Shown: piece after piece, positions 62,679-64,000 of the stretch
Layout of the letters: each line of letters opens with the position of its first letter
Numbering within the stretch: position 1 is the first letter of the stretch
Source: Stictocephala bisonia
Taxonomy: Eukaryota > Arthropoda > Insecta > Hemiptera > Membracidae
Direction: 5' to 3'
Length of the DNA stretch: 64,000 bases
NCBI GenBank assembly: GCA_035578905.1
Contig: JAQJVL010000515.1
Coordinates: forward strand, 332,001-396,000
Translations under genes and position numbers: made by a program
The notes under the pieces: generated by a model
Seen by the model: only the letters and a program-made list of their open reading frames with translations
Told to the model about the DNA's origin: nothing
Databases searched by the model: none

Positions 62679-62788
62679 AATGCGATATCATGGAAAATAT
62701 GCTGAAAATCGGGCATGATTTAATAGTGTTTGGTGTCGCCAGTGGGTTCATCAGCACTAAACTATTAGAATACCGATTGCCACCTTAA
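62679..62788 (+). CDS. PGRP-R exon C: C-terminal part, ending early
   Basis: The acceptor TTATGTTTCAG (phase 1) joins exon B to give Q-K-CDIMENMLKIGHDLIVFGV, then ASGFISTKLLEYRLPP and TAA. HDLIVFGVASGFIS is the PGRP helix and turn before the last strand (family: A.DLI.FGV..G.IS..Y.L). The frame ends about 35 residues short of a normal PGRP, with no HRQ or CPG segment, as in PGRP-L. In another frame just downstream (62785-62841) LTADNRSTYTCMTG weakly resembles the A.N.T..T.SPG end of the family, so a frameshift relic is possible. Confidence 0.78.
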
Positions 62789-62913
62789 CAGCTGATAATC
62801 GTTCCACCTACACTTGTATGACAGGTTTAGAGATGGTTCCTTAAGTATAAAATATTTATCATTCTTAAGTAAGGTAATTTAGAAGATGTTAATTGAAAAT
62901 AATGTTGATACAT

Positions 62914-63322
62914 ATCGTAAGCAATCCTGTCGTATCGTAAAGGTACATCATGTATCGTAAGGTACTTCATGTTGTAACGTAAGGTACATCATGTCGTATC
63001 GTAAGATACTTCATGTCATATCGTAAGCAATCCTGTCATATCGTAAGGTACATCATGTTGTATCGTAAGGTACATCATGTCGTATTGTATGCAATCCTGT
63101 CGTATCGTAAGATACTTCATGTCGTATCATAAGGTACATCATGTCATATCGTAAGCAATCATGTCGTATCGTAAGGTACTTCATGTCGTATCGTAAGATA
63201 CTTTATGTCGTATCTTAAGCAATCCTGTAGTATCGTAAGGTACTTTATGTCGTATCGTAAGGTACATCATGTTGTATCGTAAGCAATCCTGTCGTATCGT
63301 AAGGTACTTCATGTCATATCAT
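62914..63322 (+). repeat. Mixed 20-22-bp minisatellite
   Basis: Units are GTAAGGTACATCATGTCGTA plus TC (22 bp) and GTAAGCAATCCTGTCGTATC (20 bp) in irregular order, with TTCAT/ATCAT variants. It starts about 125 bp beyond the PGRP-R stop codon. Confidence 0.93.
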
Positions 63323-64000
63323 CATACTATAGTAGTCTATTGACAATTATCTGCATACCATTTCCATAGATTATTAAGAATGCGTATTGCTACATTAAAT
63401 ACCTAAATATAAATTGATTTTAACTGTGCACAATATTATTTAATTTATTATTAAGCATAAGTCAATGTTAAAGTTGTAAATTACTTCATAATCGGCAACA
63501 TTAGAAATTACTTGCAATATTTGTTTACAGCCTTTAATATTATTTGTAAGTTAATTAATTTTAGTAATTTGTTTGTGTTTTCAACAGTGATACTGGAACC
63601 AAGTAGTTTTAAACTGTCCTAAACCAAAGTAAGCACATTGACATTTTATGACATAATATAACTGGCCACGTATTTATATTTTAATATCGATATCAAACAA
63701 CTATAAATTGTTTGTAATATGTTATGTATGAATTATCTTATGTAAAGGTGTACCAAAAACTTTTATAATGTTAGGAATAGCTTTTTAATTAAATGTTTTC
63801 ACAGTGCTAACAATATTATAGCAACAACCCAGTTTTAACCTAACCTGCAACATTATGTGGGTTGGTAGGTTAGAGTTTTTGCTGAAATATTTAAGTACAC
63901 ATTTTTTTAATGTAATCTGTTTGAAATAATAAATATCCTGAAAAGACAATTAGTTATTTATTTATGTTCAGTATGATATAATCTGCTGATTCGAAATAAT
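63323..64000. other. AT-rich right end; nothing recognised
   Basis: No supported gene. A short TTAACCTAACCTGC word near 63836 is too short to call. Confidence 0.5.

Overview
The window looks like AT-rich insect nuclear DNA, possibly hemipteran (the order is inference). The reasons are spliced peptidoglycan-recognition-protein (PGRP) exons with GT/AG borders, an R1-clade LINE fragment, other LINE/SINE/Penelope debris, a short run of the insect telomere repeat (CCTAA)n, and a very high load of tandem repeats. No prokaryotic gene organisation, CRISPR array or rRNA is visible.

The main genes are two divergent PGRP-like genes facing outwards from the two ends. The left one (PGRP-L, minus strand) has exons at 9666-9894, 8494-8621 and 1907-2007. 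The right one (PGRP-R, plus strand) has exons at 59225-59438, 60721-60848 and 62679-62788. Exon phases match pairwise (1-2, 2-1, 1-stop) and the middle exons are both exactly 128 bp. Both proteins lack the zinc-binding histidine region of PGRP amidases and stop before the usual C-terminal HRQ...CPG segment, so they look like non-catalytic receptors or decoys, or decaying copies. First (leader) exons were not found.

Between them, on the minus strand, is a tandemly duplicated pair of exons. Copy 1 is 33746-33805 plus 31716-31855; copy 2 is 45035-45094 plus 41908-42053. The copies differ mostly at third codon positions in the longer exon, so it is probably coding. The spliced peptide resembles a divergent farnesoic-acid-O-methyltransferase-like (Methyltransf_FA) domain; that family call is tentative.

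Most of the rest is repeats. A 5.66-kb array of a 49-bp satellite (2645-8306) lies inside the second intron of PGRP-L. A dispersed family of 36-bp minisatellites forms four arrays (15.3, 28.3, 32.6 and 52.4 kb) plus scattered relics. There are also arrays of 104, 62, 88, 23, 22, 77 and 55 bp units. The 55-bp array is split by a 3.8-kb segment bounded by two nearly identical 243-bp inverted repeats. Mobile elements include the R1 fragment (1-941), a LINE nested in another element (10.7-14.4 kb), a second LINE (24.8-26.05 kb), a Penelope remnant (38.6-39.3 kb), a Tc1/mariner-type transposase scrap (49.4 kb), tRNA-derived SINEs and several foldback elements. Long open frames inside the 36-bp arrays follow from a repeat length divisible by three and are not called as genes.
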